Source: Sphaerochaeta sp.
GTDB taxonomy: Bacteria; Spirochaetota; Spirochaetia; Sphaerochaetales; Sphaerochaetaceae
Direction: 5' to 3'
NCBI GenBank assembly: GCA_003446545.1
Contig: DMAO01000175.1
Location: 1-11,149 of the forward strand
Length of the DNA stretch: 11,149 nt
Shown here in pieces: positions 1-6,547 of this stretch. The notes beneath the pieces are model-generated. The model worked only from the letters and a program-made list of their open reading frames with translations, was not told where the DNA came from and did not search any database. Position 1 is the stretch's first letter. The number at the start of each line of letters is the position of its first letter. A program made the translations under genes and the position numbers.

Positions 1-2
1 TG

Positions 3-332
3 ATGATAGTAAAAGAAAGTATTGCGCTCGTGATGTTCTTGGTCGGCACCGCCTTCGGCTTGGTGGGGATGGTCGGGCTGTTTCGCTTCAAGGATGCCTA
101 CAGCAGACTGCATGCCGGATCGCTGTGTGGAACCACAGCCGTCTTCTCCTACTTCATCACCCTCTTGCTGCTCAGCCCCTCTTTAGCAAGTACGGCGCGA
201 ATGGTTGTCATCATCGTGTTCTTTTTGATCTCCGCCCCTACAGGGTCTTCCATCGTGGCAAAATTCATCTGGGAGAGTGAGGATGCCGACCGACAGCGCT
301 CTTCGATGCAGAAGAAGGACAAACACCTATGA
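3..332 (+). CDS. mrpG: MrpG/MnhG-like cation:proton antiporter subunit
   Basis: A small membrane subunit of the Mrp (Mnh/Pha) Na+/H+ antiporter complex, equivalent to MbhC in archaeal Mbh complexes. The 109 residues show three hydrophobic helices (about 6-25, 42-59 and 66-85). The family signature lies between helices 1 and 2: GLFRFKDAYSRLHAGS, where the Arg, Asp and RxHA positions match the usual 'G..R.pD.y.RlHa' motif. A short charged tail follows. Length is normal for MrpG. The ATG overlaps a TGA at bases 1-3 by one base. That TGA is probably the stop of the preceding operon gene (mrpF expected from known gene order, but not visible). The stop overlaps the next start as ATGA. Family assignment is secure from the motif; participation in the complex is inferred from the neighbours. 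Confidence 0.92.
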   Translation: MIVKESIALVMFLVGTAFGLVGMVGLFRFKDAYSRLHAGSLCGTTAVFSYFITLLLLSPSLASTARMVVIIVFFLISAPTGSSIVAKFIWESEDADRQRSSMQKKDKHL

Positions 333-568
333 ACATACTCCTTCTCGCATTGATTCTGGTCCTGGGCATCTATGCACTGCTAAGTGGAGATCTGTTGCAC
401 TCGGTGATAGCACTCTCGGCATCGAGCATGCTCAGTGCCCTGCTTTTCACAATCCTTAGGGCTCCTGATGTAGCGATTACAGAAGCCGCAGTGGGTGCTG
501 GAGTAACCACCATCATTTTTGTCTGGGCTATCAGACACACCCAGCGTAGAGACAAGGAGGAACGATGA
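329..568 (+). CDS. MbhD-like subunit (detached MrpA C-terminal domain, DUF4040)
   Basis: A 79-residue membrane protein with three hydrophobic helices (about 3-20, 24-42 and 50-68) and a basic and acidic tail. The segment at residues 45-59 (APDVAITEAAVGAGV) is the hallmark of the MbhD/DUF4040 domain. In standard Mrp systems this domain is the C-terminal part of the large MrpA protein. Here it is a separate gene, as in archaeal Mbh and several bacterial Mrp-like clusters. It is coupled to both neighbours by ATGA overlaps (329-332 and 565-568). Its role in the known complexes is to form part of the ion path at the MrpA/MrpG interface; that role here is inferred. The hydrogenase MbhD annotation would be equally valid, since no hydrogenase subunits are in view. 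Confidence 0.9.
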   Translation: MNILLLALILVLGIYALLSGDLLHSVIALSASSMLSALLFTILRAPDVAITEAAVGAGVTTIIFVWAIRHTQRRDKEER

Positions 569-1296
569 AATACCTCCAATTGGCCAAGCGGATCTTTACA
601 GTCCTCCTTGCAGCAGCGGTCGTATCTGTAGTCATTATCAGCAACCACAGCTGGCCCGATCAAGGGCGGGACTACCTGTATGCAAACGCACTCAGAGATA
701 CCGGTGCGTCGAATACCGTCAGCTCGATTTATCTGGGGTATCGCGCAATGGATACCTTAGGAGAGACACTGGTGCTTTTGGTCGCAATCACCGGCACCAT
801 GTCGGTTCTCATCAATCTTGGCAAGAAAAAGGTCGATGAGGAGGCTGTGAGTTTCTCACTCGCTCCGGAGAAGCGTCCAAAGAATGCCTTAAGGACCCAC
901 CTTCTGGAGGTGGTCGCATCAAAGCTTGGACCAATTGTCCTGCTCTTCGGATTCTATGTGATGCTCTATGGGCATATCTCCCCTGGAGGGGGTTTCCAAG
1001 GGGGAGTCATTGTCGCTTCTGCTATTGTTTTCCTTGCCCTAGGAACAGAGACCAAAACAAAACTGACAAACACCACGGTGCTTTCCAGAATTGAGTCGCT
1101 CGCCTTCCTGGCCCTGATCCTCGCCTCAATCAGCGGGGTTTTCTTTGAGAGCGGTTTCTTCAGCAACCCGATAAAGCCAGGGACTTCACTATCTGCCAAC
1201 TTTATCATCCTGCTTAATATCATAATCGGCTTGAAAGTCGGGACCAGCATCGCAACGATGTGTATAGCCATGATGGGAGGTAGCCATGATCATTGA
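565..1296 (+). CDS. MbhE-MrpB fusion antiporter subunit
   Basis: A 243-residue membrane protein that joins two units usually encoded apart. Residues 1 to about 85 resemble MbhE (the last piece of MrpA), with a leading helix at 9-26, the motif YRAMDTLGE at 59-67 and a second helix at 68-85. A hydrophilic linker (about 86-110) follows. Residues 112-240 form an MrpB/MnhB domain with the signature HISPGGGFQGGVI at 137-149 and four helices (about 122-138, 143-160, 177-196, 208-235). The start overlaps the previous stop as ATGA. The 3' end overlaps mrpC by 11 bases, and the mrpC ribosome binding site GGGAGG (1275-1280) lies inside this gene. MrpB alone is about 140 residues, so the length confirms fusion. 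Both domain calls are strong; the effect of fusion on assembly is unknown. Confidence 0.9.
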   Translation: MKYLQLAKRIFTVLLAAAVVSVVIISNHSWPDQGRDYLYANALRDTGASNTVSSIYLGYRAMDTLGETLVLLVAITGTMSVLINLGKKKVDEEAVSFSLAPEKRPKNALRTHLLEVVASKLGPIVLLFGFYVMLYGHISPGGGFQGGVIVASAIVFLALGTETKTKLTNTTVLSRIESLAFLALILASISGVFFESGFFSNPIKPGTSLSANFIILLNIIIGLKVGTSIATMCIAMMGGSHDH

Positions 1297-1630
1297 GCGT
1301 GTTCTAATCTTCCTTCTCTTCATGGCGGGGTTCTCTGCCATTGTTGGAATGAAGAATATCATCAAGAAGGTTTTCGCCCTGAATCTCATCAATGCAGCAA
1401 CCGTGTTGCTATTCATCCTAGAGGGAAGCAGAATCGGTGAGCAAGCTCCGATTCTCGGTGAAGGTGTGCACTCCATAGTAGATCCAATTCCCCAAGCACT
1501 GATGCTTACAGCAATCGTCATTGGGGTCTGTGTGACAGCCCTCTCCCTGGCCTTGGCTGTACGCCTGTATAAGGCAACAGGTTCCTTGGATATCGAGATT
1601 ATCACCGAGAGGCTGGAACGTGAACATTGA
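1286..1630 (+). CDS. mrpC: MrpC/MnhC-like (NuoK-like) antiporter subunit
   Basis: A 114-residue protein with three helices (about 4-22, 30-47 and 68-92), related to NuoK of complex I. The diagnostic MnhC stretch DPIPQALMLTAIVIG begins near residue 66, followed by the third helix. The ATG at 1286 has GGGAGG five bases upstream, which supports this start. The reading frame overlaps the fusion gene by 11 bases upstream. It also overlaps the GTG-started mrpD remnant by 11 bases downstream, so translation is likely coupled along the operon. In known Mrp complexes MrpC sits between MrpA and MrpD and contributes to the proton path. The C-terminal tail (residues 93-114) is charged and presumably cytoplasmic. 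Confidence 0.93.
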   Translation: MIIERVLIFLLFMAGFSAIVGMKNIIKKVFALNLINAATVLLFILEGSRIGEQAPILGEGVHSIVDPIPQALMLTAIVIGVCVTALSLALAVRLYKATGSLDIEIITERLEREH

Positions 1631-1802
1631 TACCCTATTTCTCACCCCAGCCTATCTCCCTCTGCTATCGGCGACCTTGCTTATGGTCACCAAAGCATTC
1701 TGGGGGGAGAGAGGAAGGAATACGATACAAACACTTGGATCCTTCATCGCTTTGAAACTGCAAGTCCTACAGATGATCCATGAGGAAGGAAGTAATATAT
1801 GA
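1620..1802 (+). pseudogene. Internally deleted first copy of mrpD (N-terminal remnant)
   Basis: A 60-residue reading frame starting at GTG 1620, with GAGAGG a few bases upstream. Its first 45 residues parallel the start of the following mrpD. Both contain YLPLLS at nearly the same position, followed by a hydrophobic helix, a Lys-x-Phe pair and an Arg-rich turn (LFLTPAYLPLLSATLL here, LLFAPIYLPLLSSALI there). After residue about 44 the resemblance stops. The last 16 residues (ending EEGSNI) are hydrophilic and could be the tail of the same lost gene. The frame ends as an ATGA overlap with mrpD at 1799-1802. The simplest reading is a tandem mrpD paralogue reduced by an in-frame internal deletion. 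Because the frame stays open and coupled, it could also survive as a leader peptide or a small one-helix subunit. Confidence 0.65.
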
Positions 1803-3526
1803 ACCAACAGCAGGCATTGCTTTTCGCTCCTATATATCTTCCTCTTCTCAGTTCAGCGTTGATTCTGCTATGCAAAGAGTTCTTCACGAATAAGGTCAGA
1901 CGAGTTGCAGAGTACTTTGGGATGATCATCGGCATGGGGCTTCCACTGGTGGTTGTCTTCTCCCTGTTCGGTCATATTCAGACCCATGGGGCTCTCGAAA
2001 CGGTCATAGGATCCTGGACGAAGGAAATTGGCATTGTCTACCGTTTTGATGGCTTGTCATTACTGATGATTGTCTTGGCCATAACCATAACCCTTCCAGC
2101 CTGGATATATTCGCGCAAGGTAGGTCCCGCCCACTCCTCCTTCACCGCCCTGCTCTTGATCCAGAACAGTTCAATAGCGGCTATCAGCATGACAGGGGAC
2201 CTTTTCAACCTCTTTGTCTGTTTGGAAGTCATGGGTGTGGTCGCCTATGTCCTGATTGCAAGCAACCAGAAAGGAGGAGCCGTCTTTGCGACCTTCTCCT
2301 ATCTGATGATTTCCTCTTCGGCCATGGTATTCTTCCTGTTGGGAACCTTTTCCCTCTACCGCCTGACCGGCTCGCTCAGTTATGCAGGCATTGCAGAATC
2401 CTTAGCTCTGCTTGGCTCAAAAGACAAGGCTCTTGTTGCAGCCTCCCTATCGCTGATCGTCGTACCTGTCCTGCTGCGTGTGGCAGTCATGCCCCTGTCC
2501 TTGTGGCTTGTAGATGCCCACTCCAGGGCTCCTCATGCAGTATCGGCCATCCTCTCCGGTGTCTTGCTCAAAATCCCCCTCTTTGCGCTGGTCAGAGTTC
2601 TCGCCATCTCTGAGCTAGGGGGTTCGATTGGTCTGGCGATAAGCTATGCTGGAGCCATAACCGCACTCTTTGGCGTACTGCTGGCACTAGCCCAATCTGA
2701 TGGGAAACGGCTGCTCGCTTACCACTCAATCAGCCAGATCGGCTATGTGGTGAGTGCCTGGGGGTTGGCCCTCGCCCAGGGGCTTCACACCAGTGCCGGC
2801 ATTTTGCTATTGGCAGCCTCATTTTTCCATGCCTTCAGCCATGCCCTCTTCAAAGCCTTGCTATTCCTCTCCGTCGGAACTGCTACAGACGCAGGGGCTA
2901 GTCGCAATGTATACACCCTACGCGGTGCAAACAGGATGCTGCAGAATCAGGGGGAAAAGCTCCCCCTGACGATGATCTGCTTTTTTGTCGGAGCACTCTC
3001 CATCACAGCCATCCCTCCCTTCAACGGATACTTCAGCAAGACGCTGCTTACCTATTCTCTCAAGGGAACTCTCCACTACAACCTGCTGACCATCGCCGGG
3101 GTGGGTACGGTTGCCTCCTTCATCAAGCTTTCAAGGATTTTTCTTCCAAGCAAAAACACGATAGAGAAGGTTGACAGGAATCTTCGTCCGACCTTCCCCT
3201 TTACGATTCACCTCGCACTGGTGATTCTTGCCACGTTATGCCTCATCACCGGTCTGTTTGCCCAGCAGGTGATTCAGTGTATCGGATCAGTCTTACCTGG
3301 GAAAGAACAAATCATCTTCGAAAACACCTTCTTCTACACCGCAGAAAACCTTACAAAGACCTTCTGGACAGTGGCAAGTGGAATTGTTCTCTTTTTCCTT
3401 GCAATCAGCAAACCAGGGAAAAGGGTACTCTCAGTGCTCAAACAGCTCAAGGGAGGATTTTCAGACCTCTTCCTTGGATTTGCTGTTGCCTTATCGGCCT
3501 TGATGGGATACCTGTTACTGGTGTGA
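1799..3526 (+). CDS. mrpD: MrpD-like (NuoL/M/N family) antiporter subunit
   Basis: A 575-residue polytopic protein of the proton-translocating NuoL/M/N/MrpD family, with about 14-16 hydrophobic segments. Expected functional positions are visible. Glu143 in CLEVMGVVAY is the TM5 glutamate. Lys258 (GVLLK) and Lys303-Arg304 with His309 follow. A histidine-containing helix at 341-350 precedes Lys352, and Lys414 sits after NGYFS, as in MrpD/NuoN. At the position of the conserved TM7 lysine there is Arg227 (VLLRVAVMPLSLWLVDAH), and the usual PLHxW histidine is Ser234. Length exceeds the usual 490-510 residues because of a C-terminal extension with two further helices (about 525-540 and 558-575). 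The start has GGAAGG upstream and overlaps the preceding frame as ATGA. It is the last gene of the operon. Confidence 0.93.
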   Translation: MNQQQALLFAPIYLPLLSSALILLCKEFFTNKVRRVAEYFGMIIGMGLPLVVVFSLFGHIQTHGALETVIGSWTKEIGIVYRFDGLSLLMIVLAITITLPAWIYSRKVGPAHSSFTALLLIQNSSIAAISMTGDLFNLFVCLEVMGVVAYVLIASNQKGGAVFATFSYLMISSSAMVFFLLGTFSLYRLTGSLSYAGIAESLALLGSKDKALVAASLSLIVVPVLLRVAVMPLSLWLVDAHSRAPHAVSAILSGVLLKIPLFALVRVLAISELGGSIGLAISYAGAITALFGVLLALAQSDGKRLLAYHSISQIGYVVSAWGLALAQGLHTSAGILLLAASFFHAFSHALFKALLFLSVGTATDAGASRNVYTLRGANRMLQNQGEKLPLTMICFFVGALSITAIPPFNGYFSKTLLTYSLKGTLHYNLLTIAGVGTVASFIKLSRIFLPSKNTIEKVDRNLRPTFPFTIHLALVILATLCLITGLFAQQVIQCIGSVLPGKEQIIFENTFFYTAENLTKTFWTVASGIVLFFLAISKPGKRVLSVLKQLKGGFSDLFLGFAVALSALMGYLLLV

Positions 3527-3539
3527 GTCAGCAGGACAG

Positions 3540-3561
3540 TACTGCACTTTCCCGTGCAGTA
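3540..3561 (+). terminator. Hairpin after mrpD, possible terminator
   Basis: A perfect 8-base-pair stem (TACTGCAC / GTGCAGTA) with a six-base loop TTTCCC, starting 14 bases after the mrpD stop. No T-run follows on the plus strand. It may act as a weak or factor-dependent terminator, or protect the transcript end. It lies between the convergent mrp and tRNA-Phe transcripts. Confidence 0.4.
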
Positions 3562-3633
3562 GCAACCTAGGTCAGAAACTCCTTTGCAGGTCACAGAACA
3601 AGGCGAGGATAGAGGAACTATTGTCAGCTGAGG

Positions 3634-3667
3634 ACAAACAAAAAACCTGCTACATCTCTGTAACAGG
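3634..3667 (-). terminator. Intrinsic terminator of tRNA-Phe
   Basis: On the minus strand the sequence reads CCTGTTAC, loop AGAGAT, GTAGCAGG, then TTTTTTGTTT. The stem has seven pairs and one mismatch and is followed at once by the T-run. It begins nine bases past the tRNA discriminator base. This is a typical rho-independent terminator and marks the tRNA as a single-gene transcript. Confidence 0.8.
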
Positions 3668-3675
3668 AAAGTGTC

Positions 3676-3748
3676 TGCCGCCTCTCGGAATTGAACCGAG
3701 GACACAAGGATTTTCAGTCCTTTGCTCTACCAACTGAGCTAAAGCGGC
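3676..3748 (-). tRNA. tRNA-Phe (anticodon GAA)
   Basis: A complete 73-base cloverleaf on the minus strand. The acceptor stem is GCCGCTT pairing with AGGCGGC (six Watson-Crick pairs and one T-G). The D arm is GCTC-AGTTGGTA-GAGC. The anticodon arm is AAGGA-CTGAAAA-TCCTT with anticodon GAA. The variable loop is GTGTC, and the T arm is CTCGG-TTCAATT-CCGAG. The discriminator is A. The following bases are GAC, so CCA is not encoded and must be added after transcription. It has its own promoter upstream and terminator downstream, and lies between two unrelated plus-strand operons. Confidence 0.97.
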
Positions 3749-3760
3749 TTGACCTCCTCT

Positions 3761-3790
3761 TGTATACCCCAATTCCAGAATTCTTGTCAA
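3761..3790 (-). promoter_or_regulatory. Sigma-70-type promoter of tRNA-Phe
   Basis: On the minus strand a perfect TTGACA (3785-3790) is separated by 18 bases from TATACA (3761-3766). The tRNA 5' end is 12 bases beyond the -10 box, consistent with a very short 5' leader. The strength of the match suits a stable-RNA promoter. Confidence 0.85.
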
Positions 3791-3866
3791 CACCTTATTG
3801 CGCTTTTCGCTCTTTACCTTGGTAATCTTGCCCAAAGAAGAACCATCTGGTACAGTCAAAAAATAG

Positions 3867-4628
3867 ATGAAAAGCAAAGAAAACCCCATGCTCCAATTGG
3901 AAAACCTCAGCTTTGGCTTTGAAAAGACAAAGCCCATCCTAACTGCGATCTCACTTACCATTGAGAAGGGCTCTTTCACCCTCATAACAGGACCCAACGG
4001 ATCAGGAAAGAGCCTTTTGCTCAAATGCATCAAAGGCCTACTCAAGCCCGACTCTGGAACTATTATGTTGGATGGCACAGATGTGACGCATTCCAGCAAG
4101 AAAAGGCTCACCTCCATCGGACTGGTATTCCAAGATGCTGAAACACAGATAGTAGGGCAGACAGTTGAACGGGATATCCTTTTCGGGCTGGAGAACCTTG
4201 AGCTTCCTCTTGCTGTCCAGCAAGAACGCCTTGGATCAGTAGTCACTCTCCTCGATCTCACCAAACAACTGTCCCAACGCCCAAGGACCCTCAGTGGAGG
4301 TGAAAAGAGAAGACTCTCCATAGCAGGGGTTCTGGTCATGCAACCCAAGTTGCTCATCATGGACGAACCCTTTGCAAACCTCGACTACCCCTCAGTGGTG
4401 CAGGTGTTGAAGACCCTGCTCCAACTAAAAGGCGAAGGGCATACCATCGTCCTTGTCAGCCATGAGGTAGAGAAAATCCTTGCCTACACTGATGATGTCA
4501 TCATCCTTTCTGAAGGCAGGGTTGCGGCACAAGGCCCCCCTTCATCAGTACGCTCTCTATTTTCACAGCATGGAGTCTATCTGCCAACGAACATCCCCCT
4601 TGAGGAACTGACATGGCTGAAGCCCTAA
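3867..4628 (+). CDS. ecfA: ECF transporter ATPase (energy-coupling factor A component)
   Basis: A 253-residue cytoplasmic ABC ATPase that would power an energy-coupling-factor vitamin or metal importer. All catalytic motifs are present: Walker A GPNGSGKS (42-49), Q-loop Gln89 in VFQDAETQ, signature LSGGEKRR (142-149), Walker B LLIMDEP with Glu167, and the switch His199 in SHE. The VFQDAETQIVG segment after Walker A is typical of ECF (CbiO-type) ATPases, not of classical importers. An in-frame TAG lies directly before the ATG, so 3867 is the first possible start. ATG 3888 (Met8) is a reasonable alternative that fits the family N-terminus better; neither has a clear ribosome binding site. It overlaps the T-component gene by 16 bases. 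No substrate-binding S gene is present, so the substrate cannot be named. Confidence 0.92.
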   Translation: MKSKENPMLQLENLSFGFEKTKPILTAISLTIEKGSFTLITGPNGSGKSLLLKCIKGLLKPDSGTIMLDGTDVTHSSKKRLTSIGLVFQDAETQIVGQTVERDILFGLENLELPLAVQQERLGSVVTLLDLTKQLSQRPRTLSGGEKRRLSIAGVLVMQPKLLIMDEPFANLDYPSVVQVLKTLLQLKGEGHTIVLVSHEVEKILAYTDDVIILSEGRVAAQGPPSSVRSLFSQHGVYLPTNIPLEELTWLKP

Positions 4629-5344
4629 TCTTCCACTACAGGGAACAGAAGGCCTTTCTCAACAGATGCAATCCCCTAACCAAACTTCTTAGCATCCTTG
4701 CCATACTCATTCCTCTTGCCAGAGCTTCCTTTGCTGTGACAGTAGCCATTCTCATACCATTGGTTCTTTTGGCAATTTCCCAACACTTACCCCTTCATCG
4801 CTATGGTAAGGAGCTACGCTTTTTCTTTGCTATGACAGCTTTGATCGGCATCACCGAATACGTTTCAACCCGATTATTGCTGCCATCCTTCACTGCCTGC
4901 CTCAGGTTCCTGACCATCATACTCAGCGGCATGCTTCTCTCTGACTCAACAGCCCCGGATGATTTGGCTCGCTCCTTGGGAAGCATACTGGATAGACTTC
5001 CCTTTGTTGACGGATGGGCAATAGCCAGTTCCATCGAACTGACACTTTCGATGATCCCGCTCATCTTCGATGTGACTGAGCAGGTAACCACCGCCAGAAA
5101 GGCCAGGATGGAGAAGAACCGTCATCCCATCAAGAGTATCACCTCGGTGGCATCAAGTATCTTCTCCTTACTTTTAGACCGCTCTGAAGAGCTTACATGG
5201 GCACTGGAAGCACGCTCTTTCAACCCCAGCAGGAAGAGAAGGACTCTACACTACACCAAGGACGACCTCTATCTTGGGGTAGTGGTAATCCTTGGTTTGT
5301 CTTCCCTATTTTTCTTGCTTCCCCTATTCCCTTCGTTTCTCTAG
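4613..5344 (+). CDS. ecfT: ECF transporter transmembrane T component (CbiQ/EcfT-like)
   Basis: A 243-residue membrane protein with hydrophobic segments around 24-57, 69-88, 95-110 and 220-242. It carries the two coupling motifs by which T components contact the ATPases: ARKARM at 161-166 and EARSF at 199-203. The usual third residue of each Ala-Arg-Gly motif is replaced (Met and Ser). The start at 4613 has GAGGA six bases upstream and overlaps the ATPase gene by 16 bases, so the two proteins are made together. With one ATPase gene, this would be a module with a homodimeric ATPase, possibly shared by several S components encoded elsewhere. Family assignment rests on motif pair, topology and context. 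Confidence 0.88.
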   Translation: MAEALIFHYREQKAFLNRCNPLTKLLSILAILIPLARASFAVTVAILIPLVLLAISQHLPLHRYGKELRFFFAMTALIGITEYVSTRLLLPSFTACLRFLTIILSGMLLSDSTAPDDLARSLGSILDRLPFVDGWAIASSIELTLSMIPLIFDVTEQVTTARKARMEKNRHPIKSITSVASSIFSLLLDRSEELTWALEARSFNPSRKRRTLHYTKDDLYLGVVVILGLSSLFFLLPLFPSFL

Positions 5345-5410
5345 GTAGCCTGAGTTCTTGTTCCCCTTACGTTGTACTCTTCCTGAATTTTCAATGCCAT
5401 AGGAGGCCCC

Positions 5411-5968
5411 ATGCAAACCAAAGAGGAAGTCCGGTCATCACTCAGACAAAGATCCAAACAGTTTGCCCCCTCCTCCTTCATCCTAGAGGACAGAGCCAGT
5501 GTAGATGCACTACTAAGAAGCCCATCCTATGAAAACTGTGCTACCCTATTTGCCTTCTCGCCTTTACCAAGTGAAGTCGACATATCCCTTGTCTTAGAGG
5601 ATGCCCTCAGCCACAAGAGACTTGCCCTTCCCCGTTGTCAGGGTGATAGCTTGAAGTTCTTATTTGTTTCTGCAGGGTGGAACGAGCGTGTAAGGCTATC
5701 AAAGCTCGGGGTTCGGGAGCCCATTGGGGGTGACATTGCCATACCTGACTCACAATCACTCATACTCGTGCCTGCAATGGCCTACACCACCACAGGGGAG
5801 CGACTGGGAAGAGGCAAGGGATACTACGACAGGTATCTTGAAGAATTCCCCACCATACCAACGGTGGGCATATGCAGAAGCTACCAATTATTGGATTCAC
5901 TCCCAACAGAAGATTGGGATGTGCAGGTTGGGGAAGTGTTGTGTAACGGAGTAATTTACCAGACCTGA
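5411..5968 (+). CDS. fau: 5-formyltetrahydrofolate cyclo-ligase
   Basis: A 185-residue cytoplasmic enzyme that converts 5-formyltetrahydrofolate to 5,10-methenyltetrahydrofolate using ATP, returning the stored folate form to one-carbon metabolism. The family signature is at residues 118-141: a hydrophobic strand ending in VPAMAY, then GERLGRGKGYYDR. An LPTEDWD segment near 164-170 matches the conserved C-terminal region. Length is typical. AGGAGG lies four bases before the ATG, a strong start. It follows ecfT after 66 bases with no visible terminator, so co-transcription is possible. That hints at, but does not show, a folate-related ECF substrate. The stop ends one base before the stop codon of the convergent PTS-like gene begins, leaving no intergenic space. 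Confidence 0.95.
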   Translation: MQTKEEVRSSLRQRSKQFAPSSFILEDRASVDALLRSPSYENCATLFAFSPLPSEVDISLVLEDALSHKRLALPRCQGDSLKFLFVSAGWNERVRLSKLGVREPIGGDIAIPDSQSLILVPAMAYTTTGERLGRGKGYYDRYLEEFPTIPTVGICRSYQLLDSLPTEDWDVQVGEVLCNGVIYQT

Positions 5969-6520
5969 TTATGATTGGACATGATTCTTCCCAAACCAGA
6001 CAAATTCCTGGCTTTCCATCATAGAGAAAAACTTATGGCAGTGATCATCAGATTGGCGTTCCTTGAGAGAAAGCAGATGAGCACGCATGGTTTCGCTATG
6101 CACACTACGCAAGATGGCGCTGAGGGAGCGCAAATACTCCATTTGAATAGCGGGCGAACTAGCGATGACAAACAGAAGATGGACAGGCATCCCGTCTTCA
6201 GATCCAAATTCAATACCTTCACCACTGATTCCTAGGGCGATATGCACCTCGTGAATACCAAGGATCTTGCCATGGGCTATAGCAACCCCATGGCCAATGC
6301 CCGTGCTTTGGATGCGTTCACGACGAAGCACGCCTCTTTTGAAGCGTTCCACATCAGGTAAGGTTTGAAATATTGAGCAAGAATCTATCACTTCTACAAG
6401 CGCCTTCGTCTTGTCGGTCGCTTGTAGCTGACAGATTACCGATTGGCAATCATTGAGTATATCCACACAATCACTATACACAAAGGAAAGAACAGTTTCA
6501 AGGTAGGGTATCTCAAGCAT
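5969..6520 (-). CDS. PTS EIIA type-2 (fructose/mannitol/Ntr) domain protein
   Basis: A 183-residue soluble protein with a single EIIA-2 domain. The phosphorylation motif is at residues 73-85 (TGIGHGVAIAHGK); His83 is the expected phospho-accepting residue. The usual form is GVAIPHG; here the Pro is Ala, and an extra His is at 77. Preceding residues 35-72 (DKTKAL, RFKRGVLRRERI) fit the family pattern 'dK.eal..L......a...l..Re...sT'. It is about 30 residues longer than a typical EIIA, mainly at the N-terminus. The ATG has a weak GGTGG upstream at a long spacing, so an internal GTG start (Val14 or Val19) is possible. It follows nfnB by 27 bases on the same strand. No EIIB, EIIC, EI or HPr is nearby, so a regulatory role is more likely than sugar uptake (inference). 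Confidence 0.85.
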   Translation of the reverse strand: MLEIPYLETVLSFVYSDCVDILNDCQSVICQLQATDKTKALVEVIDSCSIFQTLPDVERFKRGVLRRERIQSTGIGHGVAIAHGKILGIHEVHIALGISGEGIEFGSEDGMPVHLLFVIASSPAIQMEYLRSLSAILRSVHSETMRAHLLSLKERQSDDHCHKFFSMMESQEFVWFGKNHVQS

Positions 6521-6547
6521 CGCTTGTGATACCCACCTAACAACTTG

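Noticed and set aside
370..663. Long minus-strand frames across the mrp genes (370-663, 966-1271, 1189-1605)
   Set aside because: They are antisense to clearly recognised membrane genes, have no ribosome binding sites, and show no family motifs.
3798..3828. Possible plus-strand promoter TTGCGC - 19 bases - TAATCT before the ECF ATPase
   Set aside because: The spacing is too long and the -35 is poor; I could not support it as a distinct promoter.
3650..4360. A 236-codon minus-strand frame across tRNA-Phe and the ECF ATPase
   Set aside because: It runs through the tRNA gene and antisense to all ATPase motifs; its content is low-complexity Ser/Arg/Pro shadow sequence.
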